The notes: generated from the letters alone by a model not told the origin. A stretch of 64,000 nucleotides of DNA from Phytobacter diazotrophicus (GCA_004346725.1 SMDE01000005.1:248001-312000); one strand, 5' to 3'; shown: positions 19,482-29,072, numbered from the stretch's first letter. Numbers and translations are program-made.

Positions 19482-21032
19482 ATGGTTAAGAATATGAACA
19501 TCCGTCGGAAGTTAACATCGGCTTTTAGCTTGATTATTTTGGTCTTATTGGTGCTAAGTGGCGTATTTTATTATAATTTTTCCACTCTGGTTAACGCAAA
19601 CAACTGGAATGTGCATACTTATCAAGTCATTGATGAGAACAGAGCACTGACATTAAGCCTGGTAAATATGGAAACCGGCTTACGCGGTTTTGCGCTCACG
19701 GGTAAAGAGGAGATGCTGGAACCTTACAACATCGGCATGAAATCATTTTCCAGCCACTGGGACGCACTTAAAGAATTTACCGCCGACAATCCCGCTCAGC
19801 AAGAGCGCCTAAAACACCTTTCTGAACAGTATTCGCTGTGGTTACACGACGTCGCCGAGAAAATTATTAACCAGCGCCGGGAAGTCGTGAACCAAAAGAT
19901 GAGTATTGATGACTTTAATGCCAGTTTCGAAGCGAATACAGGCAAAAGTCAGATGGACACTATGCGGGGCATAATTGATGAGATGATTAATGCGGAAAGT
20001 GCATTACTACTCGTCAGGCAAGACACCGTGAAGTCTACTGAGACGCAAACCCGCTCTATTCTTCTTTTTGGCGCCCTCCTGAGCGTGATTATTGCTGTGG
20101 CACTGTGCATTATTGTTGCGCGTATCATTACTGCACCGTTGCAGATTGCCGTAAAAACCGCAGAGTCCATTGCGCAAGGTGATTTAACGTCTTCGATTAA
20201 AGGACACTCCCGTGATGAAACCGGGCAACTTCTTAGCGCGCTCGATGCCATGCAAATGCAGTTACGTTCACTTGTCGAAAAAATTCAGGATTCAGCAGCG
20301 TCAATTGACGAGGCCGCCAGAGAAGTGGCGATCGGAAATACGAATTTATCGAGCCGGACTGAGGAGCAAGCCGCATCACTTATTGAGACCTCGGCCAGCA
20401 TGGAACAACTAACGGCAACGGTGCGCCAAAACACATCTAACGCGCAGCATGCCAGTACGCTGGCAGCCACTGCCTCATCTGTCGCGGAGCGTGGTGGCAA
20501 GGTAGTGCACAATGTCATTAATACAATGAGTTCTATTTCCGACAGTTCGCAAAAAATCGTTGAGATCATCGCGACCATCGAGGGGATCGCTTTCCAGACG
20601 AATATTCTGGCATTAAATGCGGCAGTTGAAGCGGCAAGAGCGGGAGAACAAGGCCGTGGTTTTGCTGTCGTCGCCAGTGAAGTCCGGGGACTTGCGCAGC
20701 GAAGCGCGACCGCTGCTAAGGAAATAAAAGAGTTGATAGAAGCGTCCAGTGCCAAAGTATCTGAAGGCTCGATGCTGGTCGGTCAGGCCGGCTCCACAAT
20801 GGATGAAATCATGGCCTCTATTCATGAAGTCTCTTCATTGATGACCGAAATCTCATCAGCATCCGGAGAACAATCTTCCGGCATTGAACATATCAGAGTG
20901 GCGGTGAACCAGATGGATGACGTGACGCAGCAAAACGCCGCGTTAGTTGAACAAGCCGCAGCGGCTGCAGCCTCTCTGGAGGAACAGGCGTCAACTTTGA
21001 CACAAACGGTAGGAACGTTCCGCGTGGTTTAA
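19482..21032 (+). CDS. Methyl-accepting chemotaxis protein with CHASE3 sensor
   Basis: A 516-aa chemoreceptor absent from E. coli K-12. TM1 is near residues 11-31. The periplasmic segment (about 35-185) is helical and carries a CHASE3-type motif ([21 protein letters not shown]). TM2 is near 190-213, then HAMP and a full signalling domain ([20 protein letters not shown]). It ends TVGTFRVV with no NWETF-like tether, so methylation probably depends on assistance from tethered receptors. A sigma-28 promoter places it in the flagellar regulon. Ligand unknown. Confidence 0.9.
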   Translation: MVKNMNIRRKLTSAFSLIILVLLVLSGVFYYNFSTLVNANNWNVHTYQVIDENRALTLSLVNMETGLRGFALTGKEEMLEPYNIGMKSFSSHWDALKEFTADNPAQQERLKHLSEQYSLWLHDVAEKIINQRREVVNQKMSIDDFNASFEANTGKSQMDTMRGIIDEMINAESALLLVRQDTVKSTETQTRSILLFGALLSVIIAVALCIIVARIITAPLQIAVKTAESIAQGDLTSSIKGHSRDETGQLLSALDAMQMQLRSLVEKIQDSAASIDEAAREVAIGNTNLSSRTEEQAASLIETSASMEQLTATVRQNTSNAQHASTLAATASSVAERGGKVVHNVINTMSSISDSSQKIVEIIATIEGIAFQTNILALNAAVEAARAGEQGRGFAVVASEVRGLAQRSATAAKEIKELIEASSAKVSEGSMLVGQAGSTMDEIMASIHEVSSLMTEISSASGEQSSGIEHIRVAVNQMDDVTQQNAALVEQAAAAAASLEEQASTLTQTVGTFRVV

Positions 21033-21040
21033 GTCTTATT

Positions 21041-21068
21041 GTGCGCCAGGATCGCGATCCTGGCGCAC
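21041..21068. terminator. Perfect 28-bp palindrome after the CHASE3 receptor
   Basis: The arms GTGCGCCAGGATCG / CGATCCTGGCGCAC abut with no spacer, 9 bases after the stop. It is followed by AGGCGTTTTCG. It may terminate both the receptor gene and the convergent MgtC-like gene, though a T-run is weak. Confidence 0.6.
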
Positions 21069-21093
21069 AGGCGTTTTCGCCATAAGCCGGTTT

Positions 21094-21750
21094 TCATTTA
21101 ATCGCCAGCGATTTCACGCCTTCAATGCGGGATAAATCCGCGCCAATATCGCTTATTGGCGTACCGGGGCGTAGCGTTAACACGAGAAATAATTCACTTG
21201 TTTTATCTCCCGTCTGGCTATTTTTCAGGGAGCGAAAGGCAAATTTAACGTTCCTCTCCTGCAACGCGACCAAAACGATGGGTACACTTTCCGGTTTCAG
21301 TTTTATCTGCACGCCATAATGCTTGCTCAAAAAATGATGACTTAACTGCCGGAAGACTTCGAGCACGAAAAGCGTCATAAATGCGCCATAGATGCCAATG
21401 GCATACATTCCGCTGCCAATAACCAGCCCAATGGCTGATGTGACCCACATCCCTGCGGCTGTGGTCAGCCCCTTGACGATCTGCTTTTGAATAATAATGG
21501 TCCCGGCCCCCAGAAAACCCACGCCACTGACCACCTGTGCCGCCACCCTGCTGGGATCCAGGGCCACATGATTTTCCTGCAAAATATCCTCAAAACCATA
21601 TTTGGAGACAATCATAAACAGCGCGCTACCAATCCCGACAAGAACATGCGTTCTTAATCCAGCATCTTTCGCGCGCAACTGACGTTCAAGACCAATAAGC
21701 CCGCCAAGTAACCCCGCCAGTGCCACGCGTAGCAATAAATCAGTCACCAT
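21094..21750 (-). CDS. MgtC/SapB-family membrane protein
   Basis: A 218-aa protein. The N-terminal half has four to five membrane helices with the family signature (LLGGLIGLERQLRAKDAGLR, VGIGSALFMIVSKYG, VSGVGFLGAGTII, GLTTAAGMWVTSAIGLVIG). The C-terminal ~75 residues form a cytoplasmic ACT-like domain, as in Salmonella MgtC. MgtC itself dampens the F-ATPase and aids growth in low magnesium and in macrophages, but most family members are uncharacterised, and no mgtB-type transporter is adjacent. So only the family is assigned. Confidence 0.85.
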   Translation of the reverse strand: MVTDLLLRVALAGLLGGLIGLERQLRAKDAGLRTHVLVGIGSALFMIVSKYGFEDILQENHVALDPSRVAAQVVSGVGFLGAGTIIIQKQIVKGLTTAAGMWVTSAIGLVIGSGMYAIGIYGAFMTLFVLEVFRQLSHHFLSKHYGVQIKLKPESVPIVLVALQERNVKFAFRSLKNSQTGDKTSELFLVLTLRPGTPISDIGADLSRIEGVKSLAIK

Positions 21751-21930
21751 TTTTCGCTTCCTTATTTATCCTCACGACTGTCACTTTATTCAACCAAAGC
21801 ACATCTCAGCGCGAACGCAAGGTCAGCATCAATGACGCCGCGTATCGAGGAAAATCCTCTTTCTCTTTCCTGTTATTCATTTTACTGTCGGGGATGACGT
21901 AAATCTGGATGAGGCTTTTAAACAGAACCT

Positions 21931-22410
21931 ATGGAAAAAAACCTGCACACCGCCATTGCTCTGCGTAAAGGGGGCGAATATGAAAAAAGCCGTGAATTAC
22001 TTGAAAGCCTTATTAATATTGAGGAATTAAAGGCACGCGCGCTGCTCAATATTGCCTGGTCCTGGGACAACCAGGGCGTTGAGGATAGAGCGGAAATATA
22101 TTATCAAGCCGCTTTAGAGGCAGGCCTTGAAGGAGAAGACAAGTTTGAAGCGCTATTTGGCCTCGCCTGCACTTACCGGTGTCTGGGGAAATACACTTTA
22201 GCCAAAGCCCGTTTTGCCGAAACACTGGCGACCTGGCCTGAGGCAACGGAAATTATCCCCTTTTATGCCCTGTGCCTGCATAACCTTGGCGAACACGATA
22301 AGGCGATGTCGATGATGCTGGAACTCCTTGCACAACATCCACCGACAGAGAATATTAAACGCTATCAAAAAGCGCTGCATTATTACGCGCGGAATCTTAC
22401 CGGTGCGTAA
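21931..22410 (+). CDS. Tetratricopeptide-repeat protein
   Basis: A 159-aa all-helical protein with about three TPR-like units (ALLNIAWSWDNQGVEDRAEIYY, ALFGLACTYRCLGKYTLAKARF, FYALCLHNLGEHDKAMSMML). There is no signal peptide, so it is cytoplasmic; TPR folds bind partner proteins. Many Gram-negative and Gram-positive genomes carry lone TPR proteins of this size with no known role. It converges on the small DUF1272 gene with only 4 bases between the stops. Confidence 0.8.
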   Translation: MEKNLHTAIALRKGGEYEKSRELLESLINIEELKARALLNIAWSWDNQGVEDRAEIYYQAALEAGLEGEDKFEALFGLACTYRCLGKYTLAKARFAETLATWPEATEIIPFYALCLHNLGEHDKAMSMMLELLAQHPPTENIKRYQKALHYYARNLTGA

Positions 22411-22414
22411 ATAA

Positions 22415-22651
22415 TTAAGCGCACCCCTGCGGTTTAAAAATGCGGGTTGTTGATGGCGGGTTATTCACCAGTTTTGCCGCCGGCCTGCGGGGTCGGCTGA
22501 CCAGTTCACCGCCGCAGTTCGGGCAGCGCATTGCCATCTTCTGCGCGCAATCCTCACAAAATGTGCATTCAAACGAGCAAATGCGCGCTTGGGTGGAATC
22601 GGGAGGAAGATCGGTATTGCAGCATTCGCAGCCAGGTCTCAATTCCAGCAT
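22415..22651 (-). CDS. DUF1272 small cysteine-rich protein
   Basis: A 78-aa protein with paired cysteines CECC, CSFECTFCEDC and CPNCGG that form a RING-like zinc-binding module; the family consensus MLELRPGCECC is intact. The C terminus is basic and proline-rich (SRPRRPAAK). DUF1272 proteins are widespread and of unknown function. A GGAAT-type ribosome-binding site precedes the ATG. Confidence 0.85.
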   Translation of the reverse strand: MLELRPGCECCNTDLPPDSTQARICSFECTFCEDCAQKMAMRCPNCGGELVSRPRRPAAKLVNNPPSTTRIFKPQGCA

Positions 22652-22768
22652 AACGTATTCCTTTAAGGTGCGTTATCAACGTCGGGTCTGTTCAATCTCA
22701 TTCAATAACATACCGACATAAATAAAGCACGACCACGGTAAAATATCATGGCTGGATTTAAGGGTGTC

Positions 22769-22876
22769 GCCCTGGCAAGAACTATTACGCCATCCTTGAG
22801 CGAGCTGAAAGACCGCGTAGGTCTTGCCAGGGCAACATGTTCTGCCTTTTCTGGTGTTGGCCTAACAGGCAGAACA
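22769..22876. repeat. Tandem long-stem inverted repeats (possible structured RNA)
   Basis: First pair: GCCCTGGCAAGA (22769-22780) with TCTTGCCAGGGC (22822-22833), 12 bp perfect, 41-base loop. Second pair starts 4 bases later: TGTTCTGCC (22838-22846) with GGCAGAACA (22868-22876), 9 bp perfect, 21-base loop. No T-run follows either, so they are not standard terminators, and I do not recognise the element. Confidence 0.6.
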
Positions 22877-22980
22877 GAATTGAGTCTATGCCATTGAAAG
22901 GATTAATCAAATAAAAATATATCATTGATCGACAAAACCGATCGAATGATCACTTTTTGATCGCTTTTGGCACAAGAGAT

Positions 22981-23009
22981 AAACACCCGGTAGCAACATG
23001 GCTACCGGG
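22981..23009 (-). terminator. Terminator-like hairpin of the MHS transporter
   Basis: A perfect 9-bp stem (CCCGGTAGC / GCTACCGGG, loop AACATG) follows the stop on the minus strand, with a TGTTT tail. Confidence 0.7.
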
Positions 23010-23016
23010 CGACCGA

Positions 23017-24342
23017 TTAACGTTTCAGGGGCAAGCCAGCCGTTTCGCGGGCGCGCAGGACTGTCAGGAAGGTAATCAACGCAGCGGCCATCACATAATA
23101 CGCCGGAGAGAATTTGTCCCCCGTCGTGGTTATCAGCCAGATAGAGAACCACGGCGTAATACCACCAAAGAAGGCGACAGCGAAATTGTAGGCAATGGAC
23201 AACCCGCCATAACGTACACTGGTGGGAAAGAGCTCCGCCATCGCCGCGCTGCAGGCACCGTCAAAGGCCGCGATAAACGCGCCGAGCATCACCATTGCCA
23301 GCACCGCTGAGAACATATCACCGTTGGCCATGAGCATCATCGCCGGGTAACTCAGCAGAATAAAACCGGCACATCCCGTCAGCATCAACGGCTTACGGCC
23401 AAATTTATCGGATAAATAGCCCATAAAGGGTACCAGTACCGCGACCGAAAACAGGCCTATCGTGGTGATGGCATACGAATCCAGCTTCGAATAGTGCAGC
23501 TCTGTCGAAAGGTAACCGGGCATAAAGGTTTGCAGCGTCCAGTGGCCGACCGCTTTGATGACCACAAATCCCACGCAGAAAAGCAGCGCCGCCCAGGCGT
23601 GGGTCACCGCAGAGCGCAGCGGTGTGGCGTCCGTTTGCCCCTGTTTTTTCGCTTCCAGGAACTCGGGTGAATCTTCCAGATGCGTTCGCAGATAAAGACC
23701 AACCCAGCCTAATGGCCCGGCGATAAGGAACGGGATTCGCCAGCCCCAGTCATTCATGGCGCTTTCGCCCAGAAATGCCGTCAACAGAAAGACCAGCCCG
23801 GAGCCTGCCACAAATGCCATAAAGCCAAAGTTATCTATCCAGCAAGTAAAGTAGCCGCGTTTGTTAACGGGCGCGTATTCTGCCAGGTAGGTTGTTGCAC
23901 CGGAACTTTCACCACCGGCGGCAAAGCCCTGCACGAGTCGGGTTATTACCAGCAACACGGTGGCCGTAATACCAATCTGCTGATAGGTTGGCAACAACCC
24001 CATCACAAAGGTCGCGCCCGAGGTCAGAAGAATGACGGTAGCAAGGACTTTTTGCCGCCCTTTCCGATCGCCAAGAGAACCAAAAAACAGACCACCGAGT
24101 GGGCGCATGACAAAGCCCGCGCCAAAGACGGCGAACGATGACAACAGCGCCACGCTGGGATTTTCCGCGTGGAAGAATTGTAAACCGATGATGGCCGCGA
24201 GTGTTCCGTAGAGACCAAAATCGAACCATTCGACGAAATGGCCGACGCCCGTGGCCAGCAGAACTTTACGTAATTTGCGTGACGTAGTGGCATCCTCCGA
24301 TAAAACCGTCCGTTCGAGAGATTGCTGTGCAGGCTGTGTCAT
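23017..24342 (-). CDS. MHS-family metabolite:H+ symporter (MFS)
   Basis: A 441-aa, 12-helix major facilitator protein of the metabolite:H+ symporter branch (ShiA, KgtP, ProP, citrate carriers). Seen: FVEWFDFGLYG in TM1, the loop 2-3 motif GSLGDRKGRQ, and RLVQGFAAGGESSGATTYLAEYAP in TM4, with the matching loop 8-9 motif SDKFGRKP. The substrate cannot be read from sequence; organic acids or betaines are typical. It stands alone with its own terminator and no adjacent regulator or catabolic gene. Confidence 0.85.
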   Translation of the reverse strand: MTQPAQQSLERTVLSEDATTSRKLRKVLLATGVGHFVEWFDFGLYGTLAAIIGLQFFHAENPSVALLSSFAVFGAGFVMRPLGGLFFGSLGDRKGRQKVLATVILLTSGATFVMGLLPTYQQIGITATVLLVITRLVQGFAAGGESSGATTYLAEYAPVNKRGYFTCWIDNFGFMAFVAGSGLVFLLTAFLGESAMNDWGWRIPFLIAGPLGWVGLYLRTHLEDSPEFLEAKKQGQTDATPLRSAVTHAWAALLFCVGFVVIKAVGHWTLQTFMPGYLSTELHYSKLDSYAITTIGLFSVAVLVPFMGYLSDKFGRKPLMLTGCAGFILLSYPAMMLMANGDMFSAVLAMVMLGAFIAAFDGACSAAMAELFPTSVRYGGLSIAYNFAVAFFGGITPWFSIWLITTTGDKFSPAYYVMAAALITFLTVLRARETAGLPLKR

Positions 24343-24488
24343 AGCCCCTCCATTTATGACAGTGTTTCTATAATAGATATACTATCTACACTGACAGTTC
24401 GAATTTCGCACAGCAACTAACGCCCAAAGTGTGATAGCCGCCCTGCTTTCTCGGTGAAAAACCAAAGACGATCACATTTCTTTTAAGC

Positions 24489-24520
24489 AAAAAAATAAGC
24501 CCCGCAACCAGGCGAGGCTT
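24489..24520 (-). terminator. Intrinsic terminator of cybB
   Basis: On the minus strand, AAGCCTCGC pairs imperfectly with GCGGGGCTT and is followed by ATTTTTTT, about 40 bases after the cybB stop. Confidence 0.85.
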
Positions 24521-24559
24521 AAAAATAACGGCATGATGACACCGCTATCGCATTTATAT

Positions 24560-25090
24560 TTATACACGTTTCTTCGGCATCATGCGCAATAACGTGTTGT
24601 CTTTGAAGAAATAATGGTGTGCAAGCGCGGCCAAAGCATGCAGGGCGATGACATAATAACCAAACATCGCCAGCGTCACATGGTATTCCTTAAGCATATC
24701 AACCAGATCGAAGTTGGCTTCGGCTGCGTGTGGCATCGACAAACCAAAAGCAATCCAGTTACCGCCGCGGTTATACATCATTAACAGGCCCAGAATCGGC
24801 AGAGCGATAAACAGCAGGTAAATGATCAGGTGGCCAAGATGCGCCAGTCCGGTCAGCATCGGCGACGGTTTCGGCACGATGGGCGGTGTCGGGCTTTTCA
24901 GGCGAACCAACAGGCGTGCGATCATCAATACCAAAATAGTGATGCCACAGGAGACATGGACAATATTGAAATAGGGACGCCAGTCGCGCGGCGCAAAACC
25001 ACGAAACTCCATGGCGCAATACGTGACAATGACCAGAAGAAACACCAGCCAGTGTATAGCAATTTGAAGCCCGGAATAGTTGCTGCGCAT
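24560..25090 (-). CDS. cybB: Cytochrome b561 (superoxide:ubiquinone oxidoreductase)
   Basis: A 176-aa di-haem membrane protein with four helices, the length of E. coli CybB. E. coli CybB passes electrons from superoxide to ubiquinone. Haem-ligand histidines are seen in AIHWLVF (helix 1), IVHVSCG (helix 2), and the helix 4 region (YYVIALHALAALAHHYFFKD). It is divergent from gapC, as in the E. coli neighbourhood. Confidence 0.93.
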   Translation of the reverse strand: MRSNYSGLQIAIHWLVFLLVIVTYCAMEFRGFAPRDWRPYFNIVHVSCGITILVLMIARLLVRLKSPTPPIVPKPSPMLTGLAHLGHLIIYLLFIALPILGLLMMYNRGGNWIAFGLSMPHAAEANFDLVDMLKEYHVTLAMFGYYVIALHALAALAHHYFFKDNTLLRMMPKKRV

Positions 25091-25272
25091 ATGAAAATCC
25101 TGAAACGAAACAGAAGAAAAGCCAACATACCGGGCTTTTCTTAAAAATTCATTAACTTTTCTTTATCAATTATCAATCGCTTACGTCTGAATGAGAAGCT
25201 GTCATTTGCCGTTGTGTGTAACCCAGGCTATGCCTGGTGAAGTGATTTTTTTGAACCCGATGGAGAAGAGTG

Positions 25273-26274
25273 ATGAGTAAAATTGGCATTAATGGTTTCG
25301 GGCGTATTGGTCGTCTGGTATTGCGCCGTTTGCTCGAAGTGGGCAGCGATGCACAAGTTGTTGCTATCAACGATCTGACCTCCCCGAAAGTGCTGGCTTA
25401 TCTGTTAAAGCACGACTCAAACTACGGCCCGTTCCGCTGGAGCGTGGACTTCACAGAAGATTCGTTGATCGTCGACGGTAAAAAAATCACCGTTTATGCA
25501 GAAAAAGAGGCAAAACACATTCCCTGGCGCAGCGCAGGCGCTGAGATCATCGTGGAGTGTACCGGTTTTTATACCTCCAGCGAAAAATCACAGGCGCATC
25601 TGGAAGCAGGGGCGAAAAAAGTGTTGATCTCTGCCCCGGCTGGCGAGATGAAAACCATCGTTTTTAACGTCAATGACGACACGATCACCCCCCAGGACAC
25701 CATTATTTCCGTTGCCTCCTGCACCACTAACTGCCTTGCCCCGATGGCAAAAGCACTGCACGACAGTTTTGGCATTAAGGTGGGTACGATGACCACTATC
25801 CATGCCTATACTGGCACCCAGGCACTGGTAGATGGACCTCGCGGGAAGGATCTTCGTGCCTCCCGTGCCGCTGCGGAAAACATTATTCCGCATACCACAG
25901 GGGCAGCTAAAGCGATTGGTCTGGTCATTCCTGACCTGAGCGGTAAGCTGAAAGGTCATGCTCAACGCGTACCGGTGAAAACCGGTTCCGTCACAGAGCT
26001 GGTCTCCGTTCTCGGCAAAAAAGTCACTGCGGACGACGTTAATCAGGCGCTCAAGAAAGCCACCGAGAATAACGAATCCTTCGGCTATACCGACGAGGAG
26101 ATTGTCTCTTCTGACGTGATTGGCAGCCATTTCGGTTCGGTGTTTGACGCCACGCAGACCGAAATCACCGAGGTGGGCGACCTGCAATTAGTCAAAACGG
26201 TCTCCTGGTACGATAACGAATATGGCTTCGTCACCCAACTGGTTCGCGTTCTGGAAAAATACCGCCAACTCTAA
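25273..26274 (+). CDS. gapC: Glyceraldehyde-3-phosphate dehydrogenase GapC
   Basis: A 333-aa GAPDH with the NAD-binding start [17 protein letters not shown], the catalytic centre [12 protein letters not shown] with its cysteine, and the C-terminal SWYDNEYGF. All are intact, whereas gapC in E. coli K-12 is a broken pseudogene. It is a second GAPDH beside the housekeeping gapA, presumably active in glycolysis. The ATG at 25273 follows GGAGAAG; a GTG one codon upstream also opens the frame but is worse spaced. A clear terminator follows. Confidence 0.93.
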   Translation: MSKIGINGFGRIGRLVLRRLLEVGSDAQVVAINDLTSPKVLAYLLKHDSNYGPFRWSVDFTEDSLIVDGKKITVYAEKEAKHIPWRSAGAEIIVECTGFYTSSEKSQAHLEAGAKKVLISAPAGEMKTIVFNVNDDTITPQDTIISVASCTTNCLAPMAKALHDSFGIKVGTMTTIHAYTGTQALVDGPRGKDLRASRAAAENIIPHTTGAAKAIGLVIPDLSGKLKGHAQRVPVKTGSVTELVSVLGKKVTADDVNQALKKATENNESFGYTDEEIVSSDVIGSHFGSVFDATQTEITEVGDLQLVKTVSWYDNEYGFVTQLVRVLEKYRQL

Positions 26275-26280
26275 GTTATG

Positions 26281-26307
26281 AAGCGGGTGGTTTTGCCACC
26301 CGCTTTT
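26281..26307 (+). terminator. Intrinsic terminator of gapC
   Basis: A perfect 10-bp stem AAGCGGGTGG / CCACCCGCTT with loop TTTTG, then TTCCC, 6 bases after the stop. Confidence 0.85.
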
Positions 26308-26377
26308 CCCACCTCGCCCACATTTTCTGGCTGATGCCTGTGATATAAACCACCGTTTCAATTTGTGGAGATACGGC

Positions 26378-27304
26378 GTGAAGCACATCAGTACGCAAGA
26401 GTTAGTTGCCCTTATGCAAGACGCGGTAGATCGTTGCACGACTTTTCCGGTCTGGCCGCAGGGCGAAGCGCCCGGCGCCATTGCCAGCCCGACGGTTTTT
26501 CAACTGGAAGAAAATCATACTGGCCCGTCAGCGTTTGACCGTTCTGTCACCGGCGTTCGTGCGCCACAAATTACCGTTTACGCGCCGGAAAAACCCAATG
26601 GGGTTGGTATCCTCGTGACGCCGGGCGGTTCGTATCGCCGCGTGGTACTCGATAAAGAAGGCAGCGCCCTGGCACCCTTCTTCAACGCCCGGGGTTACAC
26701 ACTCTTTGTGATGACCTATCGCCTTCCGGGTGACGGTCATATCGAAGGTGCCAACGCCCCGCTTGCCGATGTTCAGCGCGCGATGCGAACCCTGCGGGCG
26801 CGGGCGCAGGAATGGCAGCTTGACCCGGAGCGCCTTGGCGTTATGGGGTTTTCCGCAGGGGGCCATGCCGCCGCCAGCCTTGGGACACGCTACGCCGAAA
26901 AGGTCTCTCCGATTCTGGATGACATTGATGGATTTAGCGCCCGTCCGGCGTTTATGGCGCTGGTTTATCCGGTTATCACCATGCGGGCGGAGATTGACCA
27001 TCCCGGCTCTCGCCACGAACTCATTGGCGATACGCCTGCGGAGCAGCAGATTCATCATTATTCGTTAGAAGAACGCGCGGACAGTAATACGCCGCCGACC
27101 TTTTTACTCCACGCGGTGGATGACCCGGCGGTAAAGGTAGAAAACAGTGTGGTGATGTTTAGCGCGCTGCGTCGTCTTGGCGTGCCGGTTGAGATGCACC
27201 TTTTCGAGCAGGGTGCACATGGTTTTGGTATCCGCGATGCGCAGGGGTTACCTGCCGCGGTATGGCCGGATCTGATGATGAACTGGATTGAAACGAAGGT
27301 GTGA
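26378..27304 (+). CDS. Alpha/beta-hydrolase, acetyl-esterase/xylanase-like
   Basis: A 308-aa alpha/beta-hydrolase of the BD-FAE/acetyl-esterase type. Seen: an oxyanion loop VTPGGSY, the nucleophile elbow GFSAGGHAA (near residue 165), the acid in LLHAVDDPAV and the histidine in GAHGFG. There is no signal peptide. The GTG at 26378 is the preferred start (GGAG nine bases before it); a TTG five codons upstream overlaps that site. It follows gapC by about 100 bases, with a terminator between, so it is probably independently transcribed. Substrate unknown; short acyl esters are likely. Confidence 0.82.
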   Translation: MKHISTQELVALMQDAVDRCTTFPVWPQGEAPGAIASPTVFQLEENHTGPSAFDRSVTGVRAPQITVYAPEKPNGVGILVTPGGSYRRVVLDKEGSALAPFFNARGYTLFVMTYRLPGDGHIEGANAPLADVQRAMRTLRARAQEWQLDPERLGVMGFSAGGHAAASLGTRYAEKVSPILDDIDGFSARPAFMALVYPVITMRAEIDHPGSRHELIGDTPAEQQIHHYSLEERADSNTPPTFLLHAVDDPAVKVENSVVMFSALRRLGVPVEMHLFEQGAHGFGIRDAQGLPAAVWPDLMMNWIETKV

Positions 27305-27312
27305 GTTGTGTG

Positions 27313-27353
27313 ATGTCCCGGATGCGGCGGTGAACCGCCTTATCCTGGCTACG
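27313..27353. repeat. Degenerate REP element
   Basis: GATGCGGCGGTGAACCGCC then TTATCCTGGCTACG closely follows the enteric REP consensus (GGATGCGGCGTGAACGCC then TTATCCGGCCTACG). It lies in the convergent gap between the esterase gene and aldA. Confidence 0.75.
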
Positions 27354-27404
27354 CGATCGCGCCACTCGCGAAATGTGTGCGGTGTGGTTGCGTATCCCTG
27401 AGTA

Positions 27405-27430
27405 GCCCCGGTAAGCGAAGCGCCACCGGG
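27405..27430. repeat. REP-like palindrome
   Basis: CCCCGGTAAGCG then AAGCGCCACCGGGG forms a hairpin of the second enteric REP type; it lies 10 bases from the aldA stop and pairs with the degenerate REP upstream. Confidence 0.7.
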
Positions 27431-27439
27431 GATCCTCCG

Positions 27440-28879
27440 TTATGCCTGCAGATAGACCATCTGGGTTTGCAGATATTCTTCCAACCCATGACGACCATCC
27501 GCGCCGCCAATCCCCGACTTACGCCAGCCGGCATGGAAGCCCTGCATCGCTTCAAAATTCTCACGGTTAATGTAGGTTTCGCCGAACTTAAGCCCTTTAA
27601 TGGCTTTCATCGCGGTATTCAGGTTTTGCGTATAGACAGAGGACGTCAGGCCGTAATCGCTGTCATTGGCCATGGCCAGCGCCTCTTCCAGCGTATCGAA
27701 TGCCACAACCGGCAGCACCGGACCAAATGTCTCTTCATGCATAATGGACATCTCCTGACGCACATCCAGCAGCAGCGTTGGCGGGTAGAAATAGCCTTTA
27801 CCTTCTACCGCTTTACCGCCCAGCACCACACTCGCCCCTTCCGACACCGCGCGGGCGACTTTGGATTCTACGCGCTCAAGGGCGGCGGCGTTAATTAACG
27901 GCCCCATTGCGATGTCATTGCGCTGGCCCGGATCACCAAATTGCACCGCTTTCATCGCCTCGCCCAGGCGATTAACAAAACGGTCGTAAATGCCTTTCTG
28001 CACATAAACACGTTCGGCGCAGTTACAGACCTGTCCGGTGTTGATCACGCGGGAATCGACAATGGCTTTCACCGCTAATTCCAGATCGGCATCGTCAAGA
28101 ACGATAGCCGGGGCTTTGCCACCCAGTTCGAGGCAGACTTTGGTGATATTTTTCGCCGCCGCGGCCATGATTTTTTCACCCGCGACCACGCTGCCCGTCA
28201 TGCTGACCATCGCCACTTTCGGGTTGCCCGCCAGCTCCTGGCCCACGGTTTCACCCCGGCCCAGCACCAGGTTAAAGACCCCTTTGGGTAATCCCACTTC
28301 ATGCACTATCTGCGCAAAAGCGATGGCGTTATTAGGGGTAAATTCACTCGGTTTGATGACAATGGTGTTTCCGGTAATCAGCGCTGGCGCCAGTTTGCGG
28401 GCAATCAGGAAGAACGGGAAGTTCCATGGCAGGATCCCGGTGGTAACGCCAAGTGGACGTTTAAAGACAAAGATATTTTCGCCGGGACGGTCGCTTTGGA
28501 GAATTTCACCTTCATAGCGACGCGCCCACTCCGACATATAATCGATATAGTCGGCGGTGAAATTGACTTCCACCTCCGCCAGTTGCTGGATTTTGCCGCC
28601 TTCGGCAACAATCAGCGCACTGATTTCGCTCGATCTGGCACGAATACCGGCGGCAATTTTGCGTAACCACCCGGCACGTTCTATGGCAGGCAATGCTTCC
28701 CACGCAGGCTGCGCTTTATCAGCGGCATCAATCGCTTTGCGCGCATCTTCCGCGGTCCCGTCCGGGATACGCGAGAGCAACGCTTCCGTTGCCGGGTTGG
28801 TGACATCAATCCAGGCATCGCCCTGCCAGGTAACAAATTGACCATCGATATACATAGGGTGCTGTACGGGTGCTGTCAT
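27440..28879 (-). CDS. aldA: Aldehyde dehydrogenase A (lactaldehyde/glycolaldehyde)
   Basis: A 479-aa NAD-dependent aldehyde dehydrogenase, the exact E. coli AldA length. It oxidises L-lactaldehyde (from fucose and rhamnose) and glycolaldehyde. Seen: GILPWNFPFFLIARKLAPAL, the glutamate motif LELGGKAPAIV and the catalytic cysteine in NTGQVCNCAERVYV. The ATG at 28879 (MTAPVQHPMYID) follows AGGAGCAGG; the frame is open 11 codons further upstream but without a site. Its place beside gapC and ydcF is ancestral. Confidence 0.96.
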   Translation of the reverse strand: MTAPVQHPMYIDGQFVTWQGDAWIDVTNPATEALLSRIPDGTAEDARKAIDAADKAQPAWEALPAIERAGWLRKIAAGIRARSSEISALIVAEGGKIQQLAEVEVNFTADYIDYMSEWARRYEGEILQSDRPGENIFVFKRPLGVTTGILPWNFPFFLIARKLAPALITGNTIVIKPSEFTPNNAIAFAQIVHEVGLPKGVFNLVLGRGETVGQELAGNPKVAMVSMTGSVVAGEKIMAAAAKNITKVCLELGGKAPAIVLDDADLELAVKAIVDSRVINTGQVCNCAERVYVQKGIYDRFVNRLGEAMKAVQFGDPGQRNDIAMGPLINAAALERVESKVARAVSEGASVVLGGKAVEGKGYFYPPTLLLDVRQEMSIMHEETFGPVLPVVAFDTLEEALAMANDSDYGLTSSVYTQNLNTAMKAIKGLKFGETYINRENFEAMQGFHAGWRKSGIGGADGRHGLEEYLQTQMVYLQA

Positions 28880-29037
28880 GACCTGCTCCTGTAATGACAT
28901 TGTTTTTAACAAGTGAACTCATTGTTAAAAATCTACAAGTGCACGGTCTGTTTCCCAGGGTGGAGAGCGAGTTTTGTGAGTCAACTCATAAAAGAAAAGC
29001 ATAAACGCAACAATGGAATAACATCAAACCAACATTG

Positions 29038-29072
29038 ATTGCCCGTTTGCGCCAGCGTCGACGCAAACGGGC
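29038..29072 (-). terminator. Hairpin after ydcF
   Basis: A perfect 11-bp stem GCCCGTTTGCG / CGCAAACGGGC with a 10-base loop lies just after the ydcF stop; the T-tail on the minus strand is weak. Confidence 0.65.

Larger units (their letters stand above)
22652..23016. other. Intergenic region with two strong hairpins
   Basis: A 365-base gap between DUF1272 and the transporter gene. It has no gene but holds the two long inverted repeats annotated separately and, at its end, the transporter terminator. Confidence 0.6.
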
